From Oncomelania hupensis (Eukaryota; Mollusca; Gastropoda; Littorinimorpha; Pomatiopsidae), in assembly GCA_036898135.1 (NCBI GenBank), contig CM072512.1:5248446-5312445 (forward strand): a stretch of DNA of 64,000 bases, written 5' to 3'. Within the stretch, counting starts at the first letter, position 1, and each line of letters starts with the position of its first letter. The notes under the pieces were generated by a model, which was not told the DNA's origin, did not search any database, and saw nothing but the letters and a program-made list of their open reading frames with translations. The translations under genes and the position numbers were made by a program. Positions 1 through 11,849 of this stretch are shown here, piece by piece.

Positions 1-50
<50 letters not shown>

Positions 51-972
51 TGCATTTATACAAGGCATTTTTCATTAGAATAACAACTCAATGCGCTTAC
101 ACACATCATTCGTACGCATCATCACAACATTCGCACTACATCATGTACAGCATCATTGAGAAAGTATTATTACTGTTCATACTATTTACACAGAAAACGC
201 CTTGCGGAACAAGTGCGTTTTTAAGCAGCTCTCAAAGGAAACAAGGTCTGCTGTACAATGTCTTAAACCGGCAGGCAGCGCATTCCAAACCTTGGGTGCT
301 TGAAAACTAAAAGACCGCCCGCCAACTGTCTTAAGCAGACGCTTGGGCGTTTTCAACAGTTTTTTTATCTGATGAGCGCAAAGAACGGGTTGTAGTGTAT
401 GTAGTGAGTACCTCAGACAGATATGGTGGAAGTGACTGGTCGAAGTGACGGAAAGCTAGGACAGCAATTTTGTATTCAATGCGGAAATTGACAGGGAGCC
501 AGTGGAGCTGCATTAAGAGAGGCGTGACATGATCACGTTTCCGTTTTTTTAAGCACAAGCCGAGCAGCACAGTTCTGTACACGCTGCAGTCGGCTAACTC
601 CATCAATGGGGAGACCAGCTAGAAGTGAATTACAATAATCAAGTCTGGATGTCACAAAAGCGCTGATCAACTGTGTGCATGCATCCCTCGAAAGAAACTG
701 CCTCAAGGACGCAATACGCCGAAGCTCAAGAAAGAACACACGACAGATGGTACTTGACAGGTACTGATGTGGTCATGCATGGACAAAGAACTATCTAGCT
801 TGACACCCAAATAACGAACAATATTACTAAATGGGATGGTGCTGCCGCCGATGTTTGCAGAATCGCTGCCGACCAGTTTAAGACGGGAAGATGAGCCTAC
901 AGGTATAACCTCGGTCTTGTCAGGGTTAAGCATCAACCTGTTGCTATTCATCCAAGCCTGGACACTGTCCAT
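1..972 (-). mobile_element. L2-like LINE fragment A (3' part, degenerate)
   Basis: On the minus strand three broken frames encode the end of a non-LTR reverse transcriptase. Positions 972-703 carry the NPDKTEV and VRYLGVKLD motifs of the RT thumb region, 739-533 carry RLDYCNSLL and LQRVQNCAARL, and 606-331 carry HVTPLLMQLHWLP. This succession is typical of L2/CR1-group LINE ORF2 C-termini. The element ends at the left edge in a (TAA)n tract (1-52), which on the element strand is a (TTA)n 3' tail. Frameshifts between the three frames show it is dead. It meets fragment B head-on near 972. Confidence 0.8.
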
Positions 973-1976
973 ATCGATAAACTACAAAAGGTTCAAAATT
1001 CTGCAGCACGGCTCATACTGAAAGCAAAAAAACGCGATCACGTGACACCACTACTATTTTCCCTTCACTGGCTTCCTATCCAAGCACGCATTGACTACAA
1101 ACTGTCAGTTCTCTGTCACAGTTTCTTCTCTGATACCTGTCCATCCTATCTTAGTCAACTCCTGTCTGCTTACTCACCTGCCCGACAGTTGCGTTCATCC
1201 GCAGACACTCACACCAAGAGTACGCACAAAAACATACGGTGAAAGATCTTTTGCTTTTTGTGGCCCTAAACAATGGAATTCGCTGCCAGCTAACATTCGT
1301 AGTATTGCATCCACGCAGACTTTCAAGAAAGCACTCAAAACACATCTTTTCAAGCATTATTTTCCCACTGATTGAACTAACGAACATCACAACTCTTCCT
1401 CCTGCTTACATCCAGTCGACTGCCCAGTTTTAAACTGTTACCTTGCGGGGAATGCTTGTGTCCGTGTTGAAGGTCATCTATTAATTTTATATAACGGTAT
1501 TTACCAATGTCGTCCAAGTTCTTTTATAACACTAGTTTAGTGAAATGTATCTGTTTTAGGTGAGTCCAGTCCTTTTTAATGTTGTGATTCATGTCCTTTC
1601 ATTGTATTTTACTGTCTTAAGAAATGTTTACAATCTTATGTTTTGTTTTTAAGGTGTATAATTTTTTTTTTAATAGTTGTTTTGCTTTGTTAAATGATGT
1701 GATAATGAATGTTTTTATTGTGGACATGTACTTTGGCCAGGCGCTCATGCGTCTGTGTGTGTGTGTGTGTGTGAGTGTGAGTGTGTGTGTGTGTGTCTAC
1801 TGTTAATTAATGTACATACTCCTGGTTTAACAGTTTTTTACTAGGCATGTTTTTGTTTTACATATTTTATTTTGTTTTAATATTATTGCTTTTTAGTGCA
1901 TTGTAAAGCGTGGCGAGCCCATGTCTGTTGGGGTACCACGCTATATAAATCAACTGTATTATTATTATTATTATAT
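972..1976 (+). mobile_element. L2-like LINE fragment B (3' end with (ATT)n tail)
   Basis: This is a plus-strand 5'-truncated LINE. It encodes LQKVQNSAARLILKAKKRD and HVTPLLFSLHWLPIQARIDY, then, after a frameshift near 1220, FCGPKQWNSLPANIRS up to a stop near 1375. This is the same protein region as fragment A but a different sequence, so it is a separate insertion of a related family. A 600-bp 3' UTR follows. It contains an internal (GT)n tract (1757-1797) and ends in (ATT)n at about 1958-1976. The same 3' UTR recurs inverted at 46831-47062. Confidence 0.8.
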
Positions 1977-1984
1977 ACGCATTG

Positions 1985-2330
1985 TCAATTCTCCGTAATC
2001 ACCAACCACAATCTATCAGAATTCTCGAAATCCGTCAAACCGCTGTCGTTATTTCCACGAGTCAGTGGACTTTATTCTAACCAATCATCACCAAGCACAA
2101 TCATCTTGCAGCATTCTCGAACTCCGTGACACCGCTTTAGTTATTATATCAGCAAAATCAAATCTTCTTACTCTAACCAATAATCACCAAAGCACAACCT
2201 AGCAGAATTCTCGAATTCAGTGAAACCACGCGGGCACACGTCAGTTGTCCTTACTCTACACAATAATCTCCAAGCACGCCCTAGCAGCGTTGTCGAACTC
2301 CGTGAAATCGCTTTAGTTTGTATCCACGCG
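1985..2330. repeat. Degenerate tandem repeat, about 90-bp unit, four units
   Basis: The phrases TCACCAAGCACAATC, GCAGAATTCTCGAA and CCGTGAAACCGCTTTAGTT recur in the same order about every 80-95 bp, with substitutions and small gaps. No ORF or RNA is evident. Confidence 0.65.
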
Positions 2331-2891
2331 TACAGTGCAGAGGTAGAAAACTGAATGTTTGAGCTGTTGGCCAAGAATGACGCACTATTGTTTGCAGTTG
2401 GGTGGTGCCCAGTCAGTAGACACTGTCATCACAACCCATTCCACACACTGACAGTCACTGCCACTATAAGTACTGAATGCAGGACATGACACCTACCCGA
2501 AAGACAGAGGGAGGTAAAGGAGGGAGGATGGAAAAAAGAGGGAGGGTGAGAGAGAGAAAAAATGGAAGGGCAGGGGAGAGAAAGGGGAAGACAAGAGGAA
2601 GGAGGAGGAGGAGGCAAAGAACTGAAAGCCCCAATGCTAAAGGTAAGAGGTCTAAAACTAGTTTTTAAAACTTCCACATTAAAAAAAAAATTATACTGTC
2701 GATTTCCCAAGATGGTATTTATTTTAGAAAAAATGGTAAGGATTCAAACATACAACGTTTTGTTGAGAAAGAAGGAGAAGAAGAAGAAAATCAGGATCAT
2801 GATGCCAAGCGGGAAGTTCTACAGTTGAAACGCGTGTTCTCAGAATCAACAACCCTTTTTTGAAAGCACGAACGTGTACACACCCACCATC

Positions 2892-2922
<31 letters not shown>

Positions 2923-3834
2923 CGTCACCCCAGCCAACTCCACCCCCACACATACACAGACAAACACACAAGCACGCCGTAAGATGACAGAACGACCAAA
3001 TAAACAAACTAATACATTAACTAAACCTTAAACAAATCCATTACTTAAAGATCTGTCAAATAGATCAACGAATTAGGTAAGCTACCTTTACATGAATCCA
3101 TCCATGAAATACTCACTAATGAACTATAATATTACATGAATTCACCAGTTAACTAAGCATTAAAATTGTTTTACTTACCTTACTGACATCATAATGGCCA
3201 ACACAGAAATAGCACACACAATAAATCGCCACCGCCACCCAACTTTTCAACAGCAACACCGTGCGTCTTGGGTTCAAATCCTGACTCTGAGCAACTCTTT
3301 TGAGTGGAGAGTACGCTATTTACGACAAATTAATTTACATTACGCAAGACTCACGAACTGGTAAGTGGGTACCGGAAAAACAAACTTTTTCCTCTTATCA
3401 CAGATTACTGTATATAAAACATATTTTTTAATTTAAAAAAACCGTGGTAGTCGTTTGCTGAATGTCCTAGAAGAGGAACACGCCTGTCTGCAATGACATT
3501 AGCCAGAGGAAATCCTCGGGAGACCCTGTAAGCCCGAACCATCCGTGTTTTATAACCTTTGTGCATAATTTACAATGACAGGGTAATAATATTTAAATCT
3601 CCCGTCACCACGCCAGGACTACAACAAGGGCATACAAAACACAGAAGAACAACAGAAGGAGAAAGGACAGAGGAGACATTTTGCTTGTAGCGAGGAAGAA
3701 AGATTAGCTGATTTGAAAGTCAGAAGGCGAATCCGGGCGAAAGTTAAAGAGTAAATTGTAAGAAAAACAGCAACGTTGGCCAGGACCATCTCGAGCTTTA
3801 ATTAATTATTTTTCATCTGCTAATGGTTCAAAGT
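2331..3834. other. Non-coding stretch with low-complexity tracts
   Basis: A purine-rich tract lies at about 2500-2620 and a (CT)n tract at 2890-2923. No exon, RNA gene or recognisable transposon was seen. One possible minus-strand splice acceptor near 3490 opens into a stop codon after a few codons. Confidence 0.5.
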
Positions 3835-3922
3835 GGGAATGGGGGGGGGGATGAGAGGGGCGGGGAAGGGAGGGTGAGGGGGGCGGGGAAGGGGGGGGGT
3901 GAGGAGTGGTTGGGTGGGTGGG
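3835..3922 (+). repeat. G-rich tract with quadruplex potential
   Basis: The plus strand carries runs of 3 to 10 G separated by 1-4 bases across almost 90 bp. This pattern can form stacked G-quadruplexes. The ORFs on either strand here are composition artefacts. Confidence 0.7.
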
Positions 3923-3989
3923 ATAGGAACGGCAACGAAGTTTCCTTTTCCTGTCTCTTCGCTGACATGTCCGAGGCGCCAACTTGCTG

Positions 3990-4215
3990 CCTTCAGAGCA
4001 TCGTTAAAAGCCCCAGACAACTGAGCACAACCCTCGGCGACCGGAGATGGGGGAGTATGGATCTAGTGTTTGCCGGTTGTACTTGTTTTAACTGGCGCAC
4101 TCACCCGTTTAGACATGAGCGTCAGGATCTTTAAAGTCCGTGCGATGAAATGCGTTCACAAACTAGACCTCGGTGTAGACCTCGGTTTCTACTATCATCC
4201 GAAGAACAGGAGGCG
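3990..4215 (-). mobile_element. SINE fragment, headless, same family as 6841-7325
   Basis: The reverse complement aligns with the body of the SINE at 6841-7325. Shared phrases are AACCGAGGTCTA, CGGACTTTAAAGATCCTGAC, GCTCATGTC, GGGTGAGTGC and GTGCTCAGTTGTC, in the same order. The tRNA-like head is missing. Confidence 0.75.
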
Positions 4216-4639
4216 CTTGCTTGAGCATCAGGGTGGCGCCATTTTTTGTCGCCACTCTAGGCCCCCAACCGTAACATTTGGAATCACTGCCTGCAACGTC
4301 ATCGTCGACATTCAAAGCTCTAGTCGTTTGGCCGTCGCTTTTACTACTTGACCCAGCACGCCCCAGTCAGACAAATACAGTAGGGCGTATATCTATGATG
4401 CAACATAAAGGCAAGCCGTGCAGCAACTGTCAAGAGGTATTTGGCTTATCTGACAGTAATGAAATTCCACTCTTCACTGTTACTGTTGGAAAAGGGTCCT
4501 CCATAAACTGTAATAGCCAACAGCTGCCACTACATTTCTTCTTGACGAGGTTTTCTATGGAGTTACTCAAACCTCCGGGACTACATAAATAAAAGAGCAA
4601 TAATTATAGCGCTTGCTTTATTTCCATACTTAAGTGCAG

Positions 4640-4912
4640 TGTAAAGAAACCCAGCGTTTGCGTGAATTAAAAAGTACAATGGTATGTCAGTGCGCGAATA
4701 TGGATCATCACCATAATGTTTGTTTGTAGATTATAGTCACACGACACTTTCGCATATAGGTGACTACTGGACCGATTTATACTGACACCAGCGGGCCAGT
4801 TGTTGGTAAAGGGGAAAATAATATGATCACACGTTGACCAATCCGGGATTCGAACCAGCGACCTTTCGGTTACTAGCAAGACGCTCTTACCAACTGAGCT
4901 ACCCGGCCCCAC
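4640..4912 (-). mobile_element. tRNA-headed SINE (second family)
   Basis: The minus strand begins at about 4912 with a tRNA-like head. Its A-box-like segment is TAGCTCAGTTGG and its B-box-like segment is GGTTCGAATCC. An unrelated body of about 200 bp follows. The anticodon arm does not pair well, so this is unlikely to be a functional tRNA gene. It lies next to a C-run and the (GT)n(GA)n tract. Confidence 0.65.
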
Positions 4913-5030
4913 TGCCCCCCCCCCCCACTCCCCACCATAATGCCAGCAACATTTCCTTACAACATACTAATGAAAGGTCAACAAGATCAATCAGGCCTGT
5001 GTAATGAATCCATGGTGTGTTTGTGTGCGT

Positions 5031-5109
<79 letters not shown>

Positions 5110-5247
5110 ATTTGCCATTGACGTATTATTTTATGTGTGTGTGCATCATTTGCTTCTGTCCAGTCATGATGGTGCTTGCTTCTTGTCATCCATGTAATTC
5201 TCTAATTGCATATGTTCATGCGATGTTATGGAGAATAAAATCTTGAA

Positions 5248-5300
<53 letters not shown>

Positions 5301-5361
5301 TCAGAGAGAGAGGGAGACAGATATATATATATATAGAGAGAGAGAGAGAGGGAGAGAGAGA

Positions 5362-5421
<60 letters not shown>
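5031..5421. repeat. (GT)n(GA)n compound microsatellites
   Basis: There are two compound tracts, 5031-5107 and about 5249-5421. Each is a GT run that turns into a GA run. The second has a short (TA)n and GGGA interruptions. ORFs across them are artefacts. Confidence 0.95.
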
Positions 5422-5422
<1 letters not shown>

Positions 5423-5442
5423 GTTTGAAAAGCGAATTCAGC

Positions 5443-5489
5443 ATTACATGGTTATTGCTTTAGGTCCAGCGGACTCTTCCGAGCCAAAT
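5443..5489. mobile_element. 47-bp micro-insertion of a LINE-like 3' end with 14-bp target duplication
   Basis: The insert contains TTTAGGTCCAGCGGACTCTT and GAGCCAAAT, the terminal sequence of the repeat family at 41785, 44325 and 52625. It is flanked by the perfect direct repeat AAAGCGAATTCAGC at 5429-5442 and 5490-5503. Length and target duplication fit an extremely truncated target-primed insertion. Confidence 0.85.
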
Positions 5490-5689
5490 AAAGCGAATTC
5501 AGCAAACCAACCGCTGCCAATCATATACAAACACATATACACAGAGACAACAAGCACACACAGATAGACGTAGAGGGTATACATAGACATTGAGAGGGTA
5601 ACAAAGGCAGATTACTTACTATTGGCTTAGCTCCCCTGGCTTGCTAATCGGCGGATTGTGCTGGTTACCCTGCAACGCAGAAACCCGTT

Positions 5690-6110
5690 AATTAAAGAAA
5701 GAAAATACAAGAAAAGAACAGAATGATCAGAAAAACAAAGCAAAGAAGAAGCAAAGAAAAGAAAGAAAGAAAGAAACGGAAGAGAGGAGGCCAATGAGGA
5801 GGAACATGACCGGGAGTGACAGGAAGACAACAACCAAGAGGAGAGATGAAGGGATCAGACAAGTAGAGGAGGCAGAGGAGGGTAAACGAGAGAAGGAGTG
5901 AAAGAGGAGAGGAAGGAAAAGGAGGAAGAAGGAAAAGGACGAGAGGTAGGGAAGGAGGGGGAGAGAGAGAGAAATCAACAGCAGCAGCAAATGGGGAGAA
6001 AAGGAAGATGAATGATGAAGAACGATGTAGAAGGTTTAGGACAAAAAGAGGAATAACAGAAGCAGAACGAGACAAGACAAGTAAGATGGTAGAAAGAGGA
6101 CAAAGGGCAA
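5690..6110 (+). repeat. Polypurine stretch
   Basis: The plus strand is strongly enriched in A and G for about 400 bp, with GAAA, GAGG and AGGA patterns and no fixed unit. The complementary long ORFs are rich in Leu, Phe and Ser only because of this composition. Confidence 0.75.
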
Positions 6111-6287
6111 CACAGTTCTGGAAAACACAGTAAGATTACAGAGATGACAAAATAAACAACCCAAAGTCTTGGCTTCATTCAACAAGTAACAATTCTTTCT
6201 CTGTGCCAAAAACAATCGAGGATGCTGGCTATTTAAATGCAATAACTCTCGCTTGGCGTGCCCAATATCTATTAAAGATTAGATTAA

Positions 6288-7411
6288 AGCCCCGGTCAGA
6301 CCTACCGATTCTCGTAAGATTTACCCGGTCACACGCTGCAATAAGCTGTGAAAGCTTACGAAAAAGTCCGGCGATGAAATCATAAGTCCGGACAAATCAC
6401 TGAATCCGAACGCATTGTGGCGTCGTTGACATCGCGACTAAAGAAAATGGCCGACACCACAACACAAAGCTTATTATCGGATCAAAGAGCAGAATAAGCC
6501 CCGAGTGTCTCTCTCCTCCCGATCCATGGTCCTACCTCTACTCCCCCCCCCCCTCCCTTACCCTCCCCATCGACAGAATTTTCCGCCTCATCTGCAAACT
6601 AAAACTGCTAAATATGGCAAACAATCTTCTCTCTCACTTTCCGAACTGCTGGAAAAGGAACTCTTTGCCATAGCTTTTACAACATGTAGCCTACGTAGCA
6701 ACAAGGGAGAGTGTTTAGATTTATGTCCCCTGACCCCGAAGCCTATAGGTGCAAAGAAGAGCACTACAGGAACAAAGAAAGAGGCCTATGAGCGAGCCGC
6801 AGCGAAGATCAACTTCCGCCTCTGTTGTATGGAATTAAGAGGCACGGTGGTCTAATGGTAGTGCTTTGGCTTGCGGATCTGAAGGTCCCGGGTTCGAGCC
6901 CTGTCCGGGCCATTGTGTTGTGTCCCTGGGAAAGACACTTTACTCCCATTTCCTACTCCTTTGGATGAGAGTATAAACCGAGGTCTAGTATGTGTGTCGC
7001 ATAAATTCCATCAAGTGCACTATATAAGATTAATCTTTCTTTTTTCTTTTCCATCATAACGGACTTTAAAGATCCTGACGCTCATGTCCTAGACGGGTGA
7101 GTGCCGGTAACAAGAACACACCCAGCATGCACTTGGTCCTTCTTCCCCATCCCTGGCTGGCCAGGATAGTGCTCAGTTGTCCGGGCGTCAGACCATGCGC
7201 CCAAAGGCTGCGGGTGGGCGTCTCGGGCGGTTTGAGTTAGATCCTGTATCGACCAGCGCCTAGCGTCTGGTCAAGTACGGAGAGATAAGTGCGCTATAAA
7301 AATCCTCAATAAATAATAATAATTTTAGCGTGTGACCGGTTGCTTCGTGCGATCAGTCCTGCGGTTATATATACAAATTGTATGATTTCATCGGTAGGTC
7401 TGGCCGGGGCT
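6288..7411. mobile_element. Inverted-repeat DNA element with TAA target duplication (Harbinger-like?)
   Basis: The left end AGCCCCGGTCAGACCTACCG is matched at the right end by its reverse complement with one mismatch. A second inverted motif, CCGGTCACACGCT, lies further in on both sides. TAA flanks both ends (6285-6287 and 7412-7414). A 3-bp TWA duplication is the PIF/Harbinger signature, but no transposase is present, so the class is inference. The element carries the SINE at 6841-7325. The rest of the interior (6390-6840) has no recognised coding capacity. Confidence 0.65.
6841..7325 (+). mobile_element. tRNA-derived SINE, full-length copy
   Basis: The head has a pol III A box (TGGTCTAATGGTAGTG) and B box (GGTTCGAGCCC) spaced as in tRNA. 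A body with GTGTCCCTGGGAAAGACACTT and CGGACTTTAAAGATCCTGAC follows. It ends in an AATAAT-type tail at about 7305-7322. Fragments of the same body occur inverted at 3990-4215 and 53270-53400. The insertion lies inside the inverted-repeat element. Confidence 0.8.
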
Positions 7412-7414
7412 TAA

Positions 7415-8797
7415 ACGACACCAGCAGCAATAGTTGGCACAATACAAAGATTAAAAGCGCATTTGAAAACGTGCCAACCTTTTTTTTTTTTTGGGTCAAA
7501 TTAATCTTCACCTCATGCTTTGTTACATAAGAAGTACAAAACCAGTAAATAAATGCAAACTGTGGTTTCATTTTAATTTTCAACTAAGGACTACTAAATC
7601 CTTCAGTAATCCTTGTTTTCAACTCCTGCTTTGCACCTGTAGTGTATTTGGAATGAATCAATAAATAAAATTTAAAAAATAATTTAACAAAAATAAAGAA
7701 AGCATTACATACTTAGTCACATGTAAGGCAAAAAAACCAACTAAACAACAGTTGTAGAAATAACCCATGCAACTAACCAAACTAACAATGTAACTAACCA
7801 TGTAACTAACCCAAGTGGATTTAAAACCCAGCAATGACACAATAGCAGCAATGTACAAAATTACCATTAACGAAAATCGAAAATGCAATCAATGAATCAA
7901 TAAAAGATTAATTAAAAAAAAAAAAAAAAACAGCTGCCGCTGTTGCAAGGAATAGACAAGCAAATCTACCCAAACCACTACAATAGCAAAACACAAACTA
8001 AATCACCGTCTTATGTCATGATTCACTTACATTGCAATGCTACAGGTTAAGACTATCAGCTAAGACGTTGTAGATAATTAATCTAACACTGGATTATATA
8101 ATAATAAGAATGATAAATACACTGATTTACAAAGCGCATATTTCTCGACGTTACACCGCTTAAGCCGTATATCCAAGATACTGCCACTACAGTCCTGTTT
8201 GTCTAGGCGAGACAACTATTACATGTGTTCTACCCCTCCTTCTTATCTCCCTTATTCTAACATGCTTGGCTTAAATTGTTGGGTTTGTTTTTAAATCCAC
8301 AACCGCACATATTGGATGCACTACAAGGTCAAATCCAGAGCTAATTAATACAATTTAATTTGGGTGGGTGGGGGTGGGTGGTGTGGGTGGGTTGTAAATA
8401 CAGTTTTGCTTCTACATTATCTTACAATGTCGTAACAAACCACAATAACCACATTATCGAACTGATAACAAAATCTTCTACATTCTGATTCAACAACATC
8501 ATAATATAATATAGCAATACTGACAATATAGTGATATTACACGTATGATTTTGAGAGCAATTAAACACAGGCAGAAAAGTATTTATGTGTAGAAGCATGC
8601 CTAAAAAATACAATACCCAGGCAGACCTCTCTAATTCCACTAGGACAGGAAAACAGCAGGAAGCCTAATAACTCTATTATGAAAATATAATACATGAAAA
8701 AGATAGAGAAACAAAATAAAATGAAGATAACAGCTTGAAAGAGAAAAATGCAAATATTCAAAACAAGTGCTGGCATTTATCGTATTTCTTAAAGCAG
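7415..8797. other. AT-rich non-coding stretch
   Basis: No gene or transposon was recognised. There is a poly-T run at 7481-7492, a poly-A run near 7914-7930, and a GGGTGGGT-rich tract at about 8361-8392 that could form a G-quadruplex. Confidence 0.5.
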
Positions 8798-8991
8798 TAC
8801 GTCATTAAACAATGACGTATGAAATCTGTATAGTGTTCTTTTTAGTCTCCTTCCTTCGTATTTTTTCAGGGAGAACTGCCATTTTCTCAAAATTGGATAC
8901 GTCTTATGATGACGTATGAAATGTTTATGACGTCGTCAGCTGATTGGCAACAAACTGCAGTGACGTAAACTTCATTACATAATTGACGTCA
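8798..8991. promoter_or_regulatory. Cluster of CRE/ATF-type TGACGT motifs with a CCAAT box
   Basis: Six TGACGT cores occur within 194 bp. One inverted pair has 9-bp arms (TACGTCATT at 8798, AATGACGTA at 8811). The others are TGACGTAT at 8910, TGACGTCG at 8928, TGACGTAA at 8961 and the full palindrome TGACGTCA at 8984. ATTGG at 8943-8947 is a CCAAT box on the minus strand. CRE/CCAAT groupings are typical of promoters. Here it would lie inside, or downstream of, the minus-strand SORBS gene. Regulatory function is inference. Confidence 0.45.
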
Positions 8992-9221
8992 TCATAGCGT
9001 GCCTAGTGAGGGGCTTTTGATTGACCATTCTGCCTGTGCAGTCATGCAGACTTGACTATTTCTACTCGGTAGAACATACTTGTGGTGATGGTGTGTGCAA
9101 TGTTTGTTTTTTTTGTTTAAATGATTTCGTAATTTGCTGAGTCGATTCATTGATTTCTGATTAAATACTGCTTCATTCAGCGATAGAAAAGATGAAAGGA
9201 GAGGAGGAGATAAAAGAAGAA

Positions 9222-9392
<171 letters not shown>

Positions 9393-9433
9393 ATGGCATC
9401 AGAGAAGAATATAAAAATCAAGGCAATGGTTTA

Positions 9434-11849
9434 GTCAATTTGCAAACTATTTTTTAAAAAATCACACCTACCAAAAATTACACATATGAACAATGTTTTA
9501 ATTTTTAGTTTGACATGATGTGATCCGTTAGTGATTCTCAAAAAAAAAAATAATAATAATAATCCAGAAAATGAGCAATCAAGCGTCATAAAAAAAAGTT
9601 AATTACTGTAACCAAACTTTAAAAACATGTTTAAACAAACAAAAAAACAAAAAACAAAAAAAAAACAAAAAAACTAACAACAACAATGATTGCTCTAGGC
9701 TTTGTACAATACCGCAAAGTCTAGCTCTAAATGATGTTTTGAAAAACGATAAGAGGCACATTTAAAGTTGGATAAGAAAAACTAACAAGTAACATGCTAC
9801 AAAAAAAGTTGTGCAGAAATATAAATTGTGAGACACACAGATGTATTCATAGAAAATCTTGAAAAGAAACAGACTTTCAATAAACTATAAACAGTAAACT
9901 GATCAACGACTTCTCAATGATTAGTCTTATCATTTAAATGCCTACCAACAACGGAAAAAGGTGCTATGTATAATGTATACTAGAAGGAGAGTACTACTCT
10001 GAATGTTGTGGTTTTTGAATGGTTGTGTTCAACTACAGAAAATGTTCACCTATACACTACAGTTGGTCTGCCCAAAACCTTATTACAGGATGGGATCTAT
10101 CGGGCGACATTTAAACATTAAAATAAAACAGGAAGGTGTTCCTACTCCGATTGGAAGTTTACTACCAAAAACTGGGATAGTTCAACATTATTACATGATA
10201 AGAATGGATTTCTTTCTCAAAGTAAGGTTGGGAATGTTGGGGAGGGACGGGACAGGGATAAAATGCAAACTGTGAACGGCAAAGGGATTCCATTAGTTCT
10301 ATACATATGAGTTTGGAAGAGGTAGCAATAAATACATTTGTTAGCGTTATTCCTCGCTTTTCCAAGGCAGCCGAGCACTTTACTAACCCAAAGCGGAGGA
10401 AAATAAGAATCTATCAATGCAATTCAGGGAATACATTTAGGAAATCAGTAAAGATTTGTATGTACGACAACTCTACAAATAAGCAAGCACATAATATTTG
10501 TTCTGTCAGCTCGTTGTGACTGATCAGCAAAAAGCACACACTGTAGTTTTGTTCCTAAAGCAAATAAATACGGTGTATTAACATCTATACACAAAAAAGG
10601 CAATTTGGTATTTCTGCACCAAACCCAAACATTTACAATGACAAAATATACACAACAACAATAGTACAACAGCATACTATATCCCAACTTCCCTACAAAT
10701 AATAAATATTTTATAATCACTTCCGAAACTAACCGACCAAAACTAAGATATTTAACATAGAATAAACACCTCAAAGTTCTAATTTCCCAAACAAAACATT
10801 TCATTTCCAATTTTTTTTTTGGTTAACAAAATCCCATTTTCCCGCAATAAGACCAGACGCCAAAATTCATTAAATGTTGACATTTTAAACTACATTTAAA
10901 AAAAAAACAACCTTTACGTCATAACACACGTCACAATATTTTTCCCTTCACCTTCTCTAGTTACCCAAACCCAACCCCATGATCAATACAACATTGATGC
11001 CACACGCTAGTGCGGCTAGTCACTACGCCCTGTTGCATCAAATCAACCATCCCCGAACCCCAATGCGCTCAATTACAACAACAACAACAACAATAAAGAG
11101 TTTATAAATGAAAGCAAGAGATTGCCGTGTTAATATCAACCGCAGCAAGAACAAAGCAGGTCTTCTCTTCGCCAAACAAAACAGTACCACATCAGCTCAG
11201 CTGTCATTAGCACAACTTTAAATGCTCTTACTACCAGTTAACAGAATATACACATCAAAATTAAAACTTCAATGCAGGTGATGGAAACGTGCCCAATCGC
11301 CATCGATGATTTGACGCTCGTTTCCAGTCTGTATTTAAGAAATTTCTTTTCATTCTCTTATAATATTTGGGAGGCATTTATCTTAAACCTAGGAGTACTT
11401 GGCCGGAGTCAACGGTGACTATTCTCATATTGGCAAATAGTCTTTACGGCTCTGCTATGTGCATAAATAAGCACTACAGTGTGTAAACTAACTCTCCATT
11501 GTTCGCCTGGCAACTTAAACCCCAGGGATCATAATTGTGATCAATAATTCAGTACTGTTTGGCCTGCTGAAGAGAAGAACTACTGTGAAGTCACACAGCA
11601 CAATACTCAGTCCAAGCAGTGCACGATACAACGAATATGTACACACAAATCTGCACGATTGATAATGAATCTGACGACGGCGATGATGACGATGTGTCTA
11701 ACCATAGCAGTAATGACCATAATGTGGTCGAACGACAGCGAATGGGTTAGACCACAGCGAAAATGAACAGCCTGAAAGATGACAACAGCAATGACAATGG
11801 GTCAACGGCGATGATAACGATAGCCAGAAGTCGATGATGGATGATATAC
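9434..11849. other. AT-rich non-coding stretch
   Basis: Scattered poly-A tracts and short unrelated ORFs only. No repeat family or exon was recognised before the candidate exon at 11850. Confidence 0.5.

Noticed and set aside
331..1375. Twin-priming inversion of a single LINE
   Set aside because: The two arms encode the same protein segment with different residues, so they are separate insertions.
4840..4912. Minus-strand tRNA gene
   Set aside because: A and B boxes are present but the anticodon stem pairs poorly and a SINE body follows, so it is called a SINE.
5692..6075. 127-residue minus-strand ORF rich in Leu, Phe and Ser
   Set aside because: Produced by the polypurine stretch on the opposite strand.
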